DNA of 8,676 nucleotides, from NCBI GenBank assembly GCA_905182935.1, contig CAJJDL010000156.1:1-8676 (forward strand). Direction: 5' to 3'. Positions 1 to 7,121 of this stretch are shown here, piece after piece. A model generated the notes under the pieces. That model was not told the DNA's origin and made no database searches. It saw nothing but the letters and a program-made list of their open reading frames with translations. This stretch comes from an uncultured Nitrospinaceae bacterium (GTDB lineage: Bacteria > Nitrospinota > Nitrospinia > Nitrospinales > VA-1). The stretch's first letter is position 1. Each line of letters starts with the position of its first letter. The translations under genes and the position numbers were made by a program.

Positions 1-385
1 AATCAATTTTTCGAATGCGGTGATTATTACGGTCGGCTATATAAAGATTACCTTTATCAAAAACTAAACCTGCTGGAAAATTCAAAGAAGCCTCTAAAGC
101 AGAGCCGCCATCGCCTGAATATCCTGCGATACCATTGCCAGCAATCGTGGTAATAATTCCACTGGGTGTAATTTTCCGAATTCGATTCTGAGAACGATGA
201 GAAATAAAGATGTTACCCTTTTGATCAGTTGCTACGCCATCGACTCGTGTCAGTGGAACTAAATTACCTAATTTGCCATCTCCAATCGATGGATAAGGGT
301 ACTGATCTGCTCCCTGAACAGGTATAGACACGCACAATAAAATATATAAGCTTATAGCTATAGTTATTTTTCTATTAATAAACAT
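1..385 (-). CDS. NHL-repeat secreted protein, N-terminal part (cut by window edge)
   Basis: The frame opens at ATG 385-383 and runs off the left edge, giving 128 residues with no stop. Residues 1-25 look like a Sec signal peptide: basic start (R5, K6), a hydrophobic stretch I7-I21, and a plausible cleavage site after VQG (23-25), so the protein is probably exported. The rest reads as NHL beta-propeller repeats. One blade is around 49-74 (GVATDQKGNIFISHRSQNR then IRKI), a linker TIAGNGIAGYSGDGG lies at 80-94, and a second blade at 105-128 contains GNLYIADRNNHRIRKID. This linker-plus-blade pattern is typical of bacterial NHL proteins, which usually bind proteins or carbohydrates; the ligand here is unknown. 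There is no clear Shine-Dalgarno sequence before the ATG. The gene starts 25 nt after the LRR gene ends, suggesting co-transcription. C18 does not sit in a lipobox. The family call is firm; the function is unknown. Confidence 0.85.
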   Translation of the reverse strand, partial: MFINRKITIAISLYILLCVSIPVQGADQYPYPSIGDGKLGNLVPLTRVDGVATDQKGNIFISHRSQNRIRKITPSGIITTIAGNGIAGYSGDGGSALEASLNFPAGLVFDKGNLYIADRNNHRIRKID

Positions 386-410
386 TAAATTAAAAAATAG
401 ATATTTTAGT

Positions 411-1226
411 TTACCGAATAATAATTTGTATATTTCTATCCTTACTATGAGTAAAAATAGCCTTTGCTGTTTCAAGCCCTAAATTATTTTTCACCATGTC
501 TAAAACCCCTAGCTTTGGAAAAGAATTTGACTTAATAAGCGCAACTGCACCTATATCCGAAATATTATTTTCTCCTAAATAGATAGCTCTCAGGTTAATG
601 AAAGGTTTTGAACGAGATAAAATAAGTGCACCCGCATCGCCAATAGAATTACGAAATAAGTTTATAGTTTCAATTTTAGGGAAAATTTTGGGATCTGCCA
701 AGTAACCAACCCCAATAGGGGTTACCATATTATCATTTAACATAAGAGTCTTTAATAATTTAAAATTTGGAGATGCCACCAATATTTCTAAGCTATCATC
801 CCCTATTTCATTTTTCCAAATTTTAAGAACTTCAAGCCGCTTAATATAAGGCGATTCTGCCAGTGCCTTTAAACCTAGGTCACCTACCATATTTCCCCAA
901 AGATCTAGTTGCTTAAGGTTCCTGGCATGAGGGGACCTAGTAAGTGCCTTTAGACCTTTATATTTTATCTTATTACCTTGCAAAAGAAGGGTTTCAACTG
1001 AAGTTAACAACTCCATTTCTGCTAATACTTTAGCCTCTCGCGGGCCAATATTAGTTCCACTAAGGTTTAATATTTTTTTATCTGCACTGAGCCTATCAAG
1101 TATCAATTGATCGAAAGATGACCCTGAATAGCAAAAGGTAGGAATTAGTAAAGCTATCAAGTTGAAACTCAAAAAGTTACTAAATAATAATAAGTGCTTT
1201 TTAAGGAAGGTCAATTGAGTTTCCAT
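411..1226 (-). CDS. Secreted leucine-rich-repeat protein (ribonuclease-inhibitor-like LRRs)
   Basis: A 271-residue protein. Residues 1-34 resemble a signal peptide: K9, K10, H11, then a hydrophobic run L12-P29, with possible cleavage after CYS (32-34). Residues 53-268 are eight consecutive leucine-rich repeats of exactly 27 residues each, beginning at 53, 80, 107, 134, 161, 188, 215 and 242. The consensus is roughly LxxLxLxxNxIGDxGaxaLaxSpxf, close to ribonuclease-inhibitor-type LRRs found in several large-genome bacterial phyla. Such folds form a curved solenoid for protein binding; no enzymatic domain is present. The chain stops three residues after the last repeat, so there is no visible C-terminal cap or anchor. 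The ATG at 1226 follows the glycosyltransferase stop by 24 nt, with only a weak AGGT 10 nt upstream. C32 is not in a lipobox (PTFC). LRR class and export are well supported; partner and role are unknown. Confidence 0.85.
   Translation of the reverse strand: METQLTFLKKHLLLFSNFLSFNLIALLIPTFCYSGSSFDQLILDRLSADKKILNLSGTNIGPREAKVLAEMELLTSVETLLLQGNKIKYKGLKALTRSPHARNLKQLDLWGNMVGDLGLKALAESPYIKRLEVLKIWKNEIGDDSLEILVASPNFKLLKTLMLNDNMVTPIGVGYLADPKIFPKIETINLFRNSIGDAGALILSRSKPFINLRAIYLGENNISDIGAVALIKSNSFPKLGVLDMVKNNLGLETAKAIFTHSKDRNIQIIIR
423..1070 (-). repeat. Eight in-frame 81-bp LRR units
   Basis: These are the codons for residues 53-268 of the LRR protein: eight units of 81 bp (648 bp in all) with no insertion or deletion between units. 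The repeat is strong at protein level (conserved L, N, I/V, G and small residues) but diverged in nucleotide sequence, so it is an old protein repeat rather than a recent tandem DNA duplication. Confidence 0.85.
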
Positions 1227-1250
1227 TTAAAATTAGACCTGCATGAGTAA

Positions 1251-1934
1251 CTAGACTAACAAATATTTGAAGATCGTATACATTATTTTTGCTCCTGCCT
1301 TAAATGTCCCAGAAATAGTTCCGGTAATCTTTGATATTCCAATACGTTTCCTATAGTGAACAGGTATTTCTTCAATTCTCAAATTATTCTTTATAGCTTT
1401 TATTTGCATTTCAACAGTCCAACCAAAATCAGTATCGACCATATTTATTTGTTTCAGTGAATCAAAACGAATTGCTCGAAAAGGTCCAAGGTCAGTAAAG
1501 CGATAACCAAAAAAAATATAAATAAGGAATGTTGCCAACTTATTTCCATATCGCGCTTGTGGCAAAAGTGCCTCTCGACTTTCAGGGTAAATCATCCGAC
1601 TACCCAACACAAAGTCAGCCCGGTTTTCTGTAATAGGTTTGATTAGTTGGTCAAGTTCTTCAGGATAGTCACTATAGTCTCCATCGACAAAAACAACGAT
1701 GTCAGAATCACTAACTACAGAGATACCTCTAAGGCAAGCAGCCCCATAGCCACGACGTCTTTCTTCTACAACTGTAGCTCCATTTATGCGCGCTACCTCT
1801 GCCGTATTATCAGTTGATGCATTATTAACAACTATAATTTCTTTTAGTTTTTCTTTAGGTAGGTCGTTGAGAACGCGACCTATTGAATTCTCTTCATTAT
1901 AAGCGGGAATGATGACTGATATAATGGGGGTCAT
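1251..1934 (-). CDS. Glycosyltransferase family 2, dolichyl-phosphate-mannose/glucose-synthase-like
   Basis: A 227-residue GT-A fold transferase, predicted to move a sugar from a nucleotide-sugar to an acceptor, often a polyprenyl phosphate, at the cytoplasmic face of the membrane. Visible motifs are the N-terminal nucleotide-binding strand with PAYNEE (10-15), NNASTDNT (37-44), the metal-binding DxD as DGD (84-86) followed by YSDYP, GSRM (111-114), and TDLGPFRAIR (147-156). The acceptor/catalytic-loop region includes W172, E175, MQIKA (176-180) and RIGISKITGT (197-206). The protein ends at 227 without the C-terminal transmembrane pair seen in ArnC- or GtrB-type enzymes, so it resembles the single-domain bacterial DPM1-like group. 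It starts 13 nt after the trpA stop with a strong ribosome binding site, so it is probably translated from the trp transcript. The donor and acceptor cannot be read from the sequence. Confidence 0.9.
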   Translation of the reverse strand: MTPIISVIIPAYNEENSIGRVLNDLPKEKLKEIIVVNNASTDNTAEVARINGATVVEERRRGYGAACLRGISVVSDSDIVVFVDGDYSDYPEELDQLIKPITENRADFVLGSRMIYPESREALLPQARYGNKLATFLIYIFFGYRFTDLGPFRAIRFDSLKQINMVDTDFGWTVEMQIKAIKNNLRIEEIPVHYRKRIGISKITGTISGTFKAGAKIMYTIFKYLLV

Positions 1935-1940
1935 AGGTAA

Positions 1941-1949
1941 CTCCCCTTC
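1941..1949 (-). promoter_or_regulatory. Strong ribosome binding site of the glycosyltransferase gene
   Basis: GAAGGGGAG on the minus strand lies 6 nt before the ATG at 1934 and overlaps the last bases of the trpA stop codon. It supports this start and efficient translation from a transcript that continues beyond trpA. Confidence 0.75.
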
Positions 1950-2751
1950 AATTAATCTCGTTGATCGCCTGTTTGATTGAGCCTACAAACTCAGATAAAC
2001 TTTTGGACCGTTGTGACGGATCAGAATTTTTTTCAATCAGGTTCACAATAGCACTGCCAACAATAACACCGTCCGAGACTCTAGCAGCATCACGTGCCGT
2101 TTCAGGAGTAGAGATACCAAATCCCACAAGCACTGGAATATTAGCTGCTTGTTTGATTAAGCTAACCTTATCAAACAGGTCCGCTGATAATTCAGTCCTT
2201 ACACCAGTAGTTCCAGTTAGAGAAATGTAATAAATAAAGCCTCTAGCGCACTTCGCTACTATTTGCACACGCTCATCTGTGCTTGTCGGGGCCAATAGGT
2301 GAATCATATCAAGTCCTTGTTTCTCTGCTTTTACCGAAAATTCTATCGCTTCCTCTGGAGGAAGATCAGGGATAATAACACCATCCACTCCGGCTGAAAC
2401 AACATCTTCTATAAACTGGTTTTCTCCGTACACAAAAACAGGATTAAAACTTGTCATTAATATAATAGGGAGGTTTCTATTTTTTCGAATAGTTTTGATT
2501 AAGGCAATAATTTTTTTCAATGTAGTGCCACTTTTAAGTGCCCGCAAAGCCGACGCCTGGATTACCGGTCCATCAGCCAACGGGTCAGAAAATGGAACTC
2601 CTAGTTCAATGATATCTGCGCCACTATCATCTATCACATTAAAAATATTCTTAGTTGACTCTATATCTGGGTCGCCTGCTGTAATCAAAGCTACAAGAGC
2701 CTTTCTATTTTCAACTTTTAATTTATCTAAACATTGTCCTATCCGAGTCAC
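1948..2751 (-). CDS. trpA: Tryptophan synthase alpha chain
   Basis: A 267-residue TIM barrel that cleaves indole-3-glycerol phosphate to indole and glyceraldehyde 3-phosphate, channelling indole to TrpB in the cytoplasmic alpha2-beta2 complex. The catalytic residues sit at the same numbers as in the Salmonella enzyme: E49 (in [11 protein letters not shown]) and D60 (in PLADGP), with Y175 in the IYYIS strand. Loop 6 is [11 protein letters not shown] (178-188), and the phosphate-binding turns are VGFGIS (209-214) and VGSAIV (231-236). The length is typical. Translation starts at GTG 2751-2749, which overlaps the trpB stop in a GTGA quartet, consistent with coupled synthesis of the two subunits; GGGGA lies 7 nt upstream and no ATG near the N-terminus competes. 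It is the last gene of the tryptophan pathway in the operon. Confidence 0.98.
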   Translation of the reverse strand: MTRIGQCLDKLKVENRKALVALITAGDPDIESTKNIFNVIDDSGADIIELGVPFSDPLADGPVIQASALRALKSGTTLKKIIALIKTIRKNRNLPIILMTSFNPVFVYGENQFIEDVVSAGVDGVIIPDLPPEEAIEFSVKAEKQGLDMIHLLAPTSTDERVQIVAKCARGFIYYISLTGTTGVRTELSADLFDKVSLIKQAANIPVLVGFGISTPETARDAARVSDGVIVGSAIVNLIEKNSDPSQRSKSLSEFVGSIKQAINEIN

Positions 2752-3959
2752 AAATTTATCCCCATGCGGTCTGCTACTTGGTTAACATCTTTATCTCCTC
2801 TTCCTGACAGGCAGACTACTATAATTTCTTCCTTTTTCATCTTTGGGGCCACCTTTGCAACGTGCGCTATCGCATGAGCTGTCTCTAATGCTGGAATAAT
2901 TCCCTCTAGATTCGATAACAACTTAAATCCCTCTAATGCTTCATTATCAGTAATACTTTCATACTGAGTTCGCCCAGTTGATTTTAGATAACTATGTTCA
3001 CATCCTACCCCAGGGTAATCAAGACCTGCAGAGATAGAGTGCGCCTCTTGAACTTGACCGTCTTCATCATGAAGAAGATAACTCATCATTCCATGTAGAA
3101 CCCCTGGACTTCCATGGCTTAGCGTTGCTCCATGTTTCCCGGTTTCAACACCAAAGCCAGCAGCCTCAACACCCACAAGCTTAACTTTTTCATCTTGAAT
3201 AAATGGATAGAAAAGCCCCATTGCATTGCTTCCACCACCTACACAGGCCACACACATATCAGGAGACCGTTTTTCAACCTCCATAATTTGTTCAATTGTC
3301 TCGTCTCCGATGATGCGTTGAAAGTTACGAACAACCATAGGATATGGATGCGGGCCAACTACTGAACCTATTATGTAATGCGTCGTCTCGACAGAGGTAA
3401 TCCACTCTCGAATAGCTTCACTAGTAGCATCTTTTAAAGTTCGCGTACCAGCAGATACAGGAATCACTTGAGCTCCAAGAAGTTTCATCCTAAATACATT
3501 TAGAGACTGTCGCTTAATATCTTCCTCGCCCATAAAGATGTCACACTTCAAACCAAAAAGAGCTGCAGCGGTAGCTGTGGCAACTCCATGCTGCCCGGCG
3601 CCAGTTTCAGCAATTACTCGTTTTTTCCCCATACGAACGGTTAATAGGGCGCTTCCAATGGTATTATTTATCTTATGTGCACCAGTATGGTTAAGGTCTT
3701 CTCGTTTTAAATATACTTTTGCACCACCAAAGTGTTTTGTCAGTCGCTCAGCAAAATATAATGGGGTCGGTCGCCCCACATATTTATTAAGATAATACTT
3801 TAGATCTTGTTGAAACTTTGGATCATCACGTGCTTCATTATATAATTTTTCTAAAGATTCCAAGGCCGGCATCAATGTCTCAATCACATACTTCCCGCCG
3901 AACTTACCAAAATGCCCCCTTGCATCCGGTAAATTAATATTTTTAGTTTTATTGTCCAT
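2748..3959 (-). CDS. trpB: Tryptophan synthase beta chain
   Basis: A 403-residue PLP enzyme that condenses indole with L-serine to give L-tryptophan. The PLP lysine is K96 in HTGAHKINN (91-99), and the catalytic acid/base is E118 in ETGAGQHG (117-124). The phosphate-binding loop is GGGSNAMG (241-248), and the C-terminal LSGRGDKD (384-391) holds the serine contacting the PLP ring nitrogen. The N-terminal [19 protein letters not shown] (15-33) and the overall length mark the ordinary TrpB1 type that pairs with TrpA, not the TrpB2 paralogue. The ATG at 3959 is preceded four codons upstream by an in-frame TAG, so the start cannot move far. The ribosome binding signal is weak (AGAGA). An 86-nt AT-rich gap separates it from trpF, while trpA overlaps its stop. 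Confidence 0.98.
   Translation of the reverse strand: MDNKTKNINLPDARGHFGKFGGKYVIETLMPALESLEKLYNEARDDPKFQQDLKYYLNKYVGRPTPLYFAERLTKHFGGAKVYLKREDLNHTGAHKINNTIGSALLTVRMGKKRVIAETGAGQHGVATATAAALFGLKCDIFMGEEDIKRQSLNVFRMKLLGAQVIPVSAGTRTLKDATSEAIREWITSVETTHYIIGSVVGPHPYPMVVRNFQRIIGDETIEQIMEVEKRSPDMCVACVGGGSNAMGLFYPFIQDEKVKLVGVEAAGFGVETGKHGATLSHGSPGVLHGMMSYLLHDEDGQVQEAHSISAGLDYPGVGCEHSYLKSTGRTQYESITDNEALEGFKLLSNLEGIIPALETAHAIAHVAKVAPKMKKEEIIVVCLSGRGDKDVNQVADRMGINL
2759..2763 (-). promoter_or_regulatory. Ribosome binding site of trpA inside trpB
   Basis: GGGGA on the minus strand, within the last codons of trpB and 7 nt before the GTG at 2751. It supports the GTG start of trpA at the GTGA overlap. Confidence 0.5.
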
Positions 3960-4045
3960 AAACAGTCTCTATATATTTTTTACTACTATTTAAGAAAAAA
4001 GAGGCTCAAAATTATTAAACTAGCTTTTGTATTTATATAATTATA
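3960..4045 (-). other. AT-rich gap between trpF and trpB
   Basis: These 86 nt form the longest interval between two genes in the window. They are almost entirely A and T, with one short GC-bearing patch (GAGCCTC around 4003-4009) followed by a T run. I find no stem strong enough for an intrinsic terminator and no convincing paired -35 and -10 boxes, although the AT-richness would suit an internal promoter. No small coding frame with a ribosome binding site is evident. Confidence 0.4.
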
Positions 4046-4678
4046 TTAAAACCTACGAACTGATTTAATAAACTCTCTTATTTTCTCATGGTCTTTTATT
4101 CCAGGAGAGTTTTCAACCCCGGAGCAAACATCAACACCATATGGTTTCACTCGATGAATAGCTGTAAAAACATTATACGGGTTTAATCCCCCCGCAAGAA
4201 TAACAGGGCCTTGTTTTTTTACCCTTAGTGCCAGATTCCAGTCAAATACTTGTCCAGTACCACCCTTACTTCCATCATTATACGAATCAAGTAAAAATCC
4301 ACTAACATCATAAGAAGATATACTTTTCAGTGAATCCGCATTTTTTACCCTAAATGCTTTAATAACCTTTCGTTTAACACGTCGACATAAGGCTGGCGAC
4401 TCTTCCCCGTGAAGTTGAATTGAGTTTAATTTACATTGTTCTGCTATACGATTTATTTTGTCGGATGTCTCATTCACAAAAACACCAACCGTTTCAATAA
4501 ATGGCGGCAACTGCAAAATAATCTCTTTAGCTTCTTTTTGAGATATATTTCGTGGACTCATTTTATAAAAAATAAAGCCAATTGCATCTGCACCACTCTC
4601 AACAGCAAGAAAAGCATCTTTGAGACTGGTCGTACCACATATTTTTACTTTAATTCTTGGCTGAAATTTTTCTATCAC
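4046..4678 (-). CDS. trpF: Phosphoribosylanthranilate isomerase
   Basis: A 210-residue TIM barrel that performs the Amadori rearrangement of N-(5-phosphoribosyl)anthranilate to CdRP. The general base is C14 in VKICG (11-15) and the general acid is D131 in LLDS (129-132). Other signatures are GFIF (34-37) followed by SPRNIS, QLHG (88-91), KGGTGQVFDW (138-147), LAGGLNPYNV (161-170) and the C-terminal phosphate site GVDVCSGVENSPG (181-193). The start is GTG at 4678, 29 nt inside the end of trpC. It is supported by AAAGGA 8 nt upstream and by the absence of any ATG before the essential KICG motif. The gene is separate from trpC, unlike the enterobacterial trpC-trpF fusion. The deep overlap suggests translational coupling to trpC. 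Confidence 0.97.
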   Translation of the reverse strand: MIEKFQPRIKVKICGTTSLKDAFLAVESGADAIGFIFYKMSPRNISQKEAKEIILQLPPFIETVGVFVNETSDKINRIAEQCKLNSIQLHGEESPALCRRVKRKVIKAFRVKNADSLKSISSYDVSGFLLDSYNDGSKGGTGQVFDWNLALRVKKQGPVILAGGLNPYNVFTAIHRVKPYGVDVCSGVENSPGIKDHEKIREFIKSVRRF

Positions 4679-5462
4679 CTATAAATTCCTTTAATTTTTT
4701 ACCAATATCCTCTGAAGTCATTAAACTTTCACCAACCAAAAATGAATGAGCTCCAAGTTCTTCAAACTCATCAATCTCTCCCCTGGAATGAATACCACTT
4801 TCGCAAATTATTAAACTACCAGCTACTTGAAGAGCCATAGGAACCAAGCGTCTTGAAATATCAAGATCAGTTTTTCCAGTGGTTAAGTCTCTATTGTTAA
4901 TGCCGAGAATAGAAGCACCTGCCTCAACAGCTTTTTCCATGTCTTTTTCATTATGGGTTTCGACAAGTGCAGGCAAACCTAATTCATCTCCAAGTAACAA
5001 AAGGTCAGCTAAGTGATTTTTATCCAACCAGGTTGCTATAAGAAGAAAAAAGTCTGCACCAAAAGCCTTAGCTTCGTATACCTGATAATCATCGAAAATA
5101 AAATCTTTACGCAACAAAGGTATATCAACGTGCATCCTCGCTTTTTCTAATATCTCAAGACTCCCACCAAAATGAGTGGACTCTGTCAAAATAGATAAAG
5201 CCACAGCTCCATTATCAGCATAAGTTTTTGCTATGTTTATAGGGTCAGCATTTTTCAGAAGATCCCCTTTAAAAGGAGTACGAAGCTTGACTTCGGCAAT
5301 AATAGATGAGCCAGCATTTGATTGAAGAAGTTTTTTAACATCGCGGACTTTAAAAATACTATTAGCGATTTTAGTTTTAATATCCTGAACGGAAAGTTTA
5401 CGTTTTACAGTTACTAGCTCAACTTTCTTATCCAAAAAAATTTTATCAAGTATATTAGACAT
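4650..5462 (-). CDS. trpC: Indole-3-glycerol-phosphate synthase
   Basis: A 270-residue TIM barrel that closes the indole ring, converting CdRP to indole-3-glycerol phosphate with loss of CO2 and water. Residues matching the known active site are E57 and K59 (IIAEVK), K119 (LRKDF), E168 (ALVETH), N189 (GINNRDL), E221 and S222 (ICESGI), and the phosphate-binding turn VGESLM (243-248). The loop just after K59 is odd: LRTPFKG (60-66), where the family normally shows a SPSKG-like sequence, so the usual serines are T62 and F64. All catalytic residues are intact, so the protein is probably active. The ATG at 5462 follows a 49-nt AT-rich gap after trpD and has no recognisable Shine-Dalgarno sequence. 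Its 3' end overlaps trpF by 29 nt. Confidence 0.96.
   Translation of the reverse strand: MSNILDKIFLDKKVELVTVKRKLSVQDIKTKIANSIFKVRDVKKLLQSNAGSSIIAEVKLRTPFKGDLLKNADPINIAKTYADNGAVALSILTESTHFGGSLEILEKARMHVDIPLLRKDFIFDDYQVYEAKAFGADFFLLIATWLDKNHLADLLLLGDELGLPALVETHNEKDMEKAVEAGASILGINNRDLTTGKTDLDISRRLVPMALQVAGSLIICESGIHSRGEIDEFEELGAHSFLVGESLMTSEDIGKKLKEFIGDRKISAKN
4687..4692 (-). promoter_or_regulatory. Ribosome binding site of trpF inside trpC
   Basis: AAAGGA on the minus strand within the trpC coding sequence, 8 nt before GTG 4678. This site decides the trpF start, because no ATG precedes the catalytic KICG motif. Confidence 0.65.
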
Positions 5463-5511
5463 TATTAAATAATAATAAAAACAACTAACTACGATTTATA
5501 AAACCTACAGA

Positions 5512-6525
5512 TTAACTATAGCTTCGATGGCAAAGATCATTGAGTTTTTTTTCAGCTAAACCGCTATCTATAGAGTGCCGAGAGAGAACCATTGCTTCTT
5601 TTAATTTTTCTGCCCTTCCTCCAGCAACTATAGCAGCTGAAGCATTCATTAAAACAATATCTCGCTGTGGTCCCAATACTCCCGATAAAATACTTCTTAT
5701 GATACCTGCATTTTCCTCTGGTGACCCTCCTTCAAGGTCTTTAGACTTACAAGCAATTAAACCAAAGCTAGCAGGTTCTAAAATGTATTCATTTACCTTG
5801 CCATTTAACAACTCACAAACTTTGGTCGTACCTGTAAGGGTAATTTCATCTAATCCGTCATCCCCATGAACAACAAAAGCATGTTTAGTTCCTAGAAGAT
5901 TTAATACGTCAGCAATTTGCTTCAATCTATTAGCATCATAAACCCCTATTACCTGAGCATGCGCCCCTGCAGGGTTGGTCAATGGACCCAATAAATTAAA
6001 AATAGTTCGAAACCCAAGTTCCTTCCTTACTTCTCCAGCATGTTTCATAGCTCTATGCATTAGTGGTGCAAAGAGAAAACCAATTCCTATATCATCAATA
6101 CATTTTTCAACCGTTAGTTTATCTGCTTCGATATTAACGCCAAGAAATTTTAATACATCAGCACTACCCGAACGACTGGAAACGGCTCTATTCCCGTGTT
6201 TTGCAACTGTCAGGCCACAACCAGCCACAACAAAGGCAGCCGCTGTGGATATGTTAAACGTATTAGCACTATCTCCTCCCGTTCCACATGTATCTACTAC
6301 ATAATCAGCCTTTACCTTGATCTTTTCTGATTTATCTCGCATAACAATTGCTGCACCAAGAATCTCTTCCATGCTTTCCTCTTTAACACGAAGAGCCGTA
6401 AGAAAAGCAGCTAATAGGACCCTTTCAGCTTGACCCTCCATAATTTGAGTCATCACTGAAATCATTTCATCTTTTTCCAGATCTCTCTTATCTATAATTT
6501 TAATTAAAGCTTCCTGAATTCTCAT
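5512..6525 (-). CDS. trpD: Anthranilate phosphoribosyltransferase
   Basis: A 337-residue enzyme of the class IV (TrpD/thymidine-phosphorylase-like) fold that transfers phosphoribose from PRPP to anthranilate, the second pathway step. An N-terminal helical domain (about 1-70) is followed by the PRPP-binding signature DTCGTGGD (78-85), NIST (91-94) and KHGNRAVSSRSGSAD (109-123). The anthranilate-binding arginine lies in GFRTIFN (171-177), followed by LLGPLTNP (178-185). The second metal site is DDGLDEIT (222-229), including D226 and E227. The length is normal and there is no fused glutaminase domain, unlike the trpGD fusion of E. coli. The ATG at 6525 lies 23 nt after trpG, preceded by a run of seven T and no Shine-Dalgarno sequence. 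Confidence 0.97.
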   Translation of the reverse strand: MRIQEALIKIIDKRDLEKDEMISVMTQIMEGQAERVLLAAFLTALRVKEESMEEILGAAIVMRDKSEKIKVKADYVVDTCGTGGDSANTFNISTAAAFVVAGCGLTVAKHGNRAVSSRSGSADVLKFLGVNIEADKLTVEKCIDDIGIGFLFAPLMHRAMKHAGEVRKELGFRTIFNLLGPLTNPAGAHAQVIGVYDANRLKQIADVLNLLGTKHAFVVHGDDGLDEITLTGTTKVCELLNGKVNEYILEPASFGLIACKSKDLEGGSPEENAGIIRSILSGVLGPQRDIVLMNASAAIVAGGRAEKLKEAMVLSRHSIDSGLAEKKLNDLCHRSYS

Positions 6526-6548
6526 AAAAAAATGACTTAAAAGTATGT

Positions 6549-7121
6549 TTAGTTCTTAGGCATTTTAATAAAATTTCCCAACAAATCTTTACCACTAGTA
6601 GTTAAAATAGACTCTGGATGAAACTGCACTCCTTCAATAAATTTTGTTTTATGTCTTATTCCCATGATTTCTCCATCATCGCTCGTTGCAGTAATTTCAA
6701 ACTCATCAGGAACAGTATTTTTATCTAACACTAAAGAGTGATACCGCGTTGCTTGAAATGGGTTGGGCAATCCATTAAATAAGTTTTTATTATCATGTTT
6801 AACCATTGATGTTTTCCCATGCATTAGTTTTTTGGCTTTTATAATTTTTCCACCAAAAGCACTAGCAATAGACTGATGGCCTAGGCAAACGCCTAAAAGA
6901 GGAACCTCTCCAGAAAAGTGATGCACTATCTCAATAGAAATACCGGCTTTCTCTGGGGTACAAGGTCCAGGTGATATTACAATTCTTTCAGGTTTTAGTT
7001 GTTTTATTTCTTTAATAGTTATCTTATCGTTTCTATACACAACAACATTCGCGCCCAACTCTCCTAGATATTGAACTAAGTTATAGGTAAATGAATCATA
7101 ATTATCGATCATTAATATCAT
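6549..7121 (-). CDS. trpG: Anthranilate synthase glutamine amidotransferase subunit
   Basis: A 190-residue class I glutamine amidotransferase that supplies ammonia to TrpE. The catalytic triad is C79 in GVCLGHQ (77-83), plus H168 and E170 in QFHPES (166-171). The oxyanion motif PGPCTP (51-56), the HGKTS loop (101-105) and the N-terminal IDNYDSFTYNLVQYLG (5-20) are all present. In many bacteria this subunit is shared with para-aminobenzoate synthase (as PabA). No pabB is visible here, so that dual use is only a possibility. The ATG at 7121 overlaps the last base of the trpE stop (TAATG), and AAAAGGGG lies 8 nt upstream, consistent with coupled, equimolar synthesis of the two subunits. Confidence 0.97.
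   Translation of the reverse strand: MILMIDNYDSFTYNLVQYLGELGANVVVYRNDKITIKEIKQLKPERIVISPGPCTPEKAGISIEIVHHFSGEVPLLGVCLGHQSIASAFGGKIIKAKKLMHGKTSMVKHDNKNLFNGLPNPFQATRYHSLVLDKNTVPDEFEITATSDDGEIMGIRHKTKFIEGVQFHPESILTTSGKDLLGNFIKMPKN

Noticed and set aside
332..334. C18 of the NHL protein as a lipoprotein cysteine
   Set aside because: The context ILLC lacks the small residue expected just before the cysteine, and it lies within the hydrophobic core. Cleavage after VQG is more plausible.
1129..1131. C32 of the LRR protein as a lipoprotein cysteine
   Set aside because: The preceding residues PTF do not fit a lipobox, so an ordinary Sec signal peptide is preferred.
4001..4012. Intrinsic terminator between trpF and trpB (GAGCCTC followed by T run)
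   Set aside because: The patch cannot form a stem of useful length; only three base pairs with a one-base loop are possible. A terminator here would also cut off the essential trpBA.
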